Of a stretch of DNA of 64,000 bases, positions 60,526-64,000 are shown piece after piece (position 1 is the stretch's first letter; each line of letters starts with the position of its first letter). This stretch comes from [Clostridium] asparagiforme DSM 15981. Lineage in GTDB: Bacteria > Bacillota > Clostridia > Lachnospirales > Lachnospiraceae. The translations under genes were made by a program, and so were the position numbers. The stretch lies in assembly GCA_025149125.1 (NCBI GenBank), contig CP102272.1, forward strand, positions 5,084,001 through 5,148,000. Reading direction: 5' to 3'. The notes beneath the pieces are model-generated. The model ran no database searches. It saw only the letters and a list, made by a program, of their open reading frames with translations, and was not told where the DNA came from.

Positions 60526-61866
60526 TTATAGTTCCAGCGCCCGGGGGGCCAAACCGCACCGGGCGTCCACGCCCAGGTTTTGCAGCTTGCCGGTCAGTTC
60601 ACGGGTGTTTTCAAGCGGCGCGTGGAAAAGCAGGATCTTTTTCGCCCGCACGGACCGGTTGAGAGCGATCACATCCCGGTCGTCCAGATGCACCTTGATC
60701 GTCAGGCGCTGCGCCCGGGCGGCGACCCCCGCCTGAGCGCGGAAAGCCGGGTCAAAAATGCGGGAACCCAGGGCGCTCCGGGCGGTATGGCCGGTGATCA
60801 GGATGCAGTTTCGTGCGTCGCCTTTTAGCACCTCAAAGTAGGCCGCGGCGGCCGGGCTTGACATCATGCCGTCGCCGGTGAGGTAGACGGCGGGGCCGGG
60901 CGCAGAGAGGGCCAGGGAGCGGGAAGGGCCGTCCGGGATGATAACAGCGTTTATATACGTCTCTGCCCGGCTCACAGCGTCTATCCGGTCTCCCGGCAGG
61001 CCCATGCCGTTTGGTTGCTCCCCCGCCTCATTTATCCGCCCGCCCACATCCGCCCGCAGCCATTTCCGCTCTTTTAAAAGTTGCACACACAGAGCGGCCA
61101 CATTGGCCTCCGCGTAGACCGGCACCCCGCGCAGATTTTCGCACAGATGGAGCAGAATATCGCTCCCCCGGCCGTTCGGCGGCACGGGGAGCAGCAGCTT
61201 TCCGCCCCCGGCGGCCACCTCCTCAGCCAGGCCCACCAGCGCGCCGTACTGTCCGGCCTGGGGCAGGACGCGCCCGGCGTAGGCGCAGTCCACCACCGCC
61301 CCGTCGGACTCCGGCGGTAGATCGGTGGCCAGAAGCCGCCCCGCAAGGGTCATATCTCCCGTGTACAGCAGGCTTTTCCCGCCGTACTCAAACCGCAGCC
61401 AGCAGCTCCCCAGCATATGCCCGCTGCGCCCGGCGGTCACGGAAAGGCCCTCTACCACCTGGCTGCCCAGAGAGATGGCGGAAAATGCCACCCGCTTCAT
61501 CGTTTCCACCGAAAACGGAAGCCTCCCGCCCGCGGCAGCCACAAAATCCACCCACTTTTTCATAAATCCCCCGGCCAGCCGGATGGTTTCCTCCGTGCCG
61601 TAAACATTTCCCCTATACCCAAGTTCATAAAGGTAGGGAAGGGCGGCCACATGGTCCTCGTGGGCATGGGACAGGAACACCGCGGTGAGCCGCCCGGCGA
61701 TTTCCCGGGTGAGCGCCGGATAAACATGATCAAGCGCCCCCAACGCTTCCCGGCGCACGCCGCAGTCCAGCAGCACCGCGTGGTTTCCGGCCTCCAGCAG
61801 GAAACAATTCCGCGCCTCCTCGCCGCTGCCTCCCAGCGAAGTGACGGCGATCCGATTATTTTGCAT
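60526..61866 (-). CDS. MBL-fold metallo-hydrolase with beta-CASP-like region
   Basis: A 446-residue metallo-beta-lactamase-fold protein. The metal motif is FLSHAHEDHVAALPYLYELG (about 64-83), with LLDCGVRREALG before it and HMLGSCWLRFEYGGKSLLYT (about 154-173), LYTGDM and a late ITGHTARSALG. This order fits the beta-CASP group that acts on RNA, but length and specificity are not decisive. The ATG at 61866 has GGAGGG upstream. It is divergent, 44 bases, from a LysR gene. Confidence 0.82.
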   Translation of the reverse strand: MQNNRIAVTSLGGSGEEARNCFLLEAGNHAVLLDCGVRREALGALDHVYPALTREIAGRLTAVFLSHAHEDHVAALPYLYELGYRGNVYGTEETIRLAGGFMKKWVDFVAAAGGRLPFSVETMKRVAFSAISLGSQVVEGLSVTAGRSGHMLGSCWLRFEYGGKSLLYTGDMTLAGRLLATDLPPESDGAVVDCAYAGRVLPQAGQYGALVGLAEEVAAGGGKLLLPVPPNGRGSDILLHLCENLRGVPVYAEANVAALCVQLLKERKWLRADVGGRINEAGEQPNGMGLPGDRIDAVSRAETYINAVIIPDGPSRSLALSAPGPAVYLTGDGMMSSPAAAAYFEVLKGDARNCILITGHTARSALGSRIFDPAFRAQAGVAARAQRLTIKVHLDDRDVIALNRSVRAKKILLFHAPLENTRELTGKLQNLGVDARCGLAPRALEL

Positions 61867-61910
61867 GATCAGGAACCCTCCGAATTTTATAGTTTGAAAG
61901 GAGTAACACA

Positions 61911-62807
61911 ATGGATATGGATAAACTGCTGGCCCTGCGGACCCTGGCCGAGGAAGGCACGCAGATGCGGGCCGCGGAAAAGCTGTTCTGCACGCAGTCC
62001 GCCCTCTCCAAACAGATCAACACCCTGGAGCGCGAGCTGGACTGCCGCCTGTTCGACCGAAAGGGCAGCCGCCTGGTGCTCAACGGCAGCGGGCAGAAAG
62101 CCTACGCCTACGCCGTCTCCTGCCTGGACGGCTACGCCCGGCTTCAGGAGGAGCTGGCCGCGGCAGGGCAGGCCAGCCGGAAAACCCTGTATCTCGGCAC
62201 CACCAACAGCATCGGGGTCTACCAACTCCCCACCGTGCTCCAGAAAGCCCGCCAGTCCCTTCCGGAATTGGAGATCCGCTTCACAGTCGGCTTCCGGGCC
62301 AAAATCGTCTCCCTGCTGGCGGACGGCAGGGTTTCCCTGGCAATCCTGCCCCGGGTGGAAGGCGTAAAACCGCCCGCCGGTTACCTGGAAACCCCGCTCT
62401 TTCGCGAGGAAATGGCCCTGGTACTACCCACGGATCACCCCCTTGCGGGCAAATCCGTCCCCTGGGCGGACATATGCCGCCTCACCATGCTGGCGCCGGA
62501 GCAGGACTCCGCCACCCGGCAGTTTATCACAGGGCTGATGAAAACCCACGGCGGGGACTCCCCCAGGCTTCTGGACTTCGGAAATATCGAGGCCATCAAG
62601 CAGGGGGTGATGCGGGGCATGGGCGTGTCCATTCTGCCCCTCGCCACCGTCCGGCGGGAGCTCTCAGGCGGGGAGCTGGCCCGGTGCCGGATCGGGGATG
62701 TCAGTCTGGAGCGCACCGTGGACTGCGTCTGCCGGAAAAACGTGCCGCTGACCTGGTGGGAGCGGAAATTTCTGGATCTTTTTTCCAGTCAGCCTTCCCC
62801 GTACTGA
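61911..62807 (+). CDS. LysR family transcriptional regulator
   Basis: A 298-residue LysR protein: MDMDKLLALRTLAEEGTQMR, AAEKLFCTQSALSKQINTLE and a substrate domain with MALVLPTDHPLAGKSVPW. GGAG precedes the ATG. It probably regulates the divergent MBL gene, since only 44 bases separate the starts. Its end overlaps the convergent phosphoglycerate-mutase-like gene by 19 bases. Confidence 0.9.
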   Translation: MDMDKLLALRTLAEEGTQMRAAEKLFCTQSALSKQINTLERELDCRLFDRKGSRLVLNGSGQKAYAYAVSCLDGYARLQEELAAAGQASRKTLYLGTTNSIGVYQLPTVLQKARQSLPELEIRFTVGFRAKIVSLLADGRVSLAILPRVEGVKPPAGYLETPLFREEMALVLPTDHPLAGKSVPWADICRLTMLAPEQDSATRQFITGLMKTHGGDSPRLLDFGNIEAIKQGVMRGMGVSILPLATVRRELSGGELARCRIGDVSLERTVDCVCRKNVPLTWWERKFLDLFSSQPSPY

Positions 62808-64000
62808 CGGGCTTCCATGCCGTCTGTCAGGGCGTCGTAGGCCCGCTTTACATTTCCCCAGTTCTGATCCCGGTCCAGCACAAGGCCCCGGCCCACGCCG
62901 TCCACCACGCGGAAATTGCCGCCGATCCGCGCCAGCCTCTCATCCAATGCCTGAAGCATTTCCGGGGCGGAGCCGGGCTCGGTGGAGCGGCCGTCAAAGA
63001 TGATATGCAGGTATACCTCCGGCAGGTCCCTGGCCATTTCGCAGATGGAAAGGGGGTAGTCGATGGAACCGTGGGAGGACTTGTAGGTCAGGTAGGACAA
63101 GAGGTGCAGCGCCCGGCCGGTTCTGCGGCAGCGGTCGATGGCCTCCAGAAACACGGGATTCTTCCGGAAGCTTCCGTCCCTCACCGCCGCGTCCAGGCGG
63201 ACGTCGTCCTGGAGCACCAGGCGGCCCGCTCCCAGGTTGATGTGCCCGGCCTCGGAGTTGCCCGGCTTGCCCGCGCCAAGCCCCACGTATTGGCCGGAGG
63301 CGTGGAGCCTGGACCAGGACTTCCCGCTGACAAGCGCGTCCCAGAAGGGGGTGTCCCCGGCAAAAATGGCGTCGTTTCCCGTCTGATCCCCCAGCCCCCA
63401 GCCGTCCAGAATGATGAGCAGCATTCTGCGGCCCTGGCCGAACTCATAGCCCGAAACAAGGGATTCCCCGGTCATTTCCCGGGGCTTTTTTATGGCCATC
63501 ACGTCCAGCACCGTGGGCGCCACGTCGGACAGCGCGCCGTCTCTCAACGGGATGGGTCCGCTCTTTCTGGGATCCATAAGCACAAAGGCCACCTGGTTAT
63601 CCGTGTGGGCTCCGTCGGGCTTGCCTGCGGGCGTGTAAAGCTTCTCGATATTCCCGTGGTCGGCGGTGATCGCAACCACATAGTCCTCCCTGAGGGCGGC
63701 GCTCACCACCTGCTGAAGGCTGCGGCTGACCTCCCGGCAGGCGGCCAGCTTGGCAGCGGAATTGAGCGTGTGTCCCACCACGTCTCCGTTTGCAAAATTC
63801 GTGACAATGAAATCATACCGGCCCAGCGCCTCCGTCACCGTGTCCGCCACCTCCGGCAGGGACAACTCCGGCTTCTGGTCAAAGGGCACGCCCTTGGGGG
63901 AAGGGATGCACTTGTCCGTCTCCGCGGGAAACGGGGCGTTCTCCCCGCCGTTCAGGAAAAAGGTCACATGGGCGAACTTCTCCGACTCGGCGCAGTGGAA
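62789..64000 (-). CDS. Phosphoglycerate mutase (BPG-independent type) with permuted or duplicated halves, partial
   Basis: An open frame of 403 codons, still open at the window edge. The first ~190 residues are the C-terminal phosphatase half of iPGM: ESEKFAHVTFFLNGGE, IPSPKGVPFD, FANGDVVGHT, ITADHGNIEKL, GAHTDN, ending DVAPTVLDVM and EMTGESL. From about 63424 it continues in frame into an N-terminal half: RMLLIILDGWGLGDQ, GKPGNSEAGHINLGAGRL (nucleophile Ser near 63255), FDGRSTEPGSA and LDRDQNWGNVKRAYDAL. It then stops. In ordinary iPGM the order is reversed. The protein is either circularly permuted or a full enzyme with a repeated N-terminal half. All visible metal and catalytic residues are kept. 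Confidence 0.8.
   Translation of the reverse strand, partial: FHCAESEKFAHVTFFLNGGENAPFPAETDKCIPSPKGVPFDQKPELSLPEVADTVTEALGRYDFIVTNFANGDVVGHTLNSAAKLAACREVSRSLQQVVSAALREDYVVAITADHGNIEKLYTPAGKPDGAHTDNQVAFVLMDPRKSGPIPLRDGALSDVAPTVLDVMAIKKPREMTGESLVSGYEFGQGRRMLLIILDGWGLGDQTGNDAIFAGDTPFWDALVSGKSWSRLHASGQYVGLGAGKPGNSEAGHINLGAGRLVLQDDVRLDAAVRDGSFRKNPVFLEAIDRCRRTGRALHLLSYLTYKSSHGSIDYPLSICEMARDLPEVYLHIIFDGRSTEPGSAPEMLQALDERLARIGGNFRVVDGVGRGLVLDRDQNWGNVKRAYDALTDGMEARQYGEG

Overview
The window looks like chromosomal DNA of a GC-rich, Gram-positive, anaerobic gut-type Clostridium, most likely a Lachnospiraceae (Enterocloster/Lachnoclostridium-like). This is inferred from strong AGGAGG-type ribosome sites, CUT1 sugar transporters with a TIM-barrel isomerase, YesN-type membrane AraC regulators, a bsrG-type toxin gene and DUF1848/TspO/DMP19-type genes. 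No rRNA, CRISPR array, transposase or integrase is visible. Most genes lie on the minus strand. The only clear signs of decay are a phosphatase remnant and one frameshifted permease.

Left part (1-18.3 kb). A partial membrane sensor is followed by a sugar ABC operon on the minus strand (lipoprotein, two permeases, ATPase, sugar-phosphate isomerase-like enzyme). A small RelE/ParE-type toxin-antitoxin pair comes next. It is followed by an isolated contractile sheath and tube pair next to a gutted PP2C phosphatase gene. Then comes an RND efflux operon (adaptor, pump and two TolC-family proteins), divergent from a two-component system that probably controls it.

Middle part (18.3-45.4 kb). This is a mosaic of small units: a MATE pump; a TetR regulator with methyltransferase; a MerR regulator divergent from a ferritin-like protein; TspO-DUF1848-DUF6933; a C45-type hydrolase; a thioesterase; topoisomerase III; an HPr-like protein without the active histidine; a LysR/glutaredoxin pair; a small alarmone synthetase; and alkylation repair (Ada-AlkA fusion plus Ogt). 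There is also a penicillin-binding-like protein that has lost SxxK and is fused to DUF302. An MFS drug exporter sits behind what looks like a leader-peptide attenuator. Five tRNA genes (Gln, His, Arg, Gly, Pro) are present. A type I toxin/antisense-RNA locus, too small to stand out as a coding region, lies at 39.65-39.92 kb. A housekeeping run (YfcE, RdgB, C1 peptidase, RlmL-like methyltransferase, YfcE, rhodanese) and an Asn/Ser/Gln-repeat small protein follow.

Right part (45.4-64 kb). One LysR regulator sits between two operons: PrpF isomerase plus a frameshifted MatC-type permease, and an alpha/beta hydrolase plus an intact paralogous permease. Both operon promoters carry a nearly identical, identically spaced operator of about 48 bp, so the whole block reads as one regulon for uptake and processing of an organic acid. 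An AlkD-like protein, an Fbp-type ABC operon with two ATPases and its divergent AraC sensor-regulator, and an MBL-fold protein with a divergent LysR follow. The window ends in a phosphoglycerate mutase whose C-terminal half is followed, in the same frame, by a second N-terminal half. That points to a circular permutation or a partial tandem duplication and is the most unusual protein architecture here.
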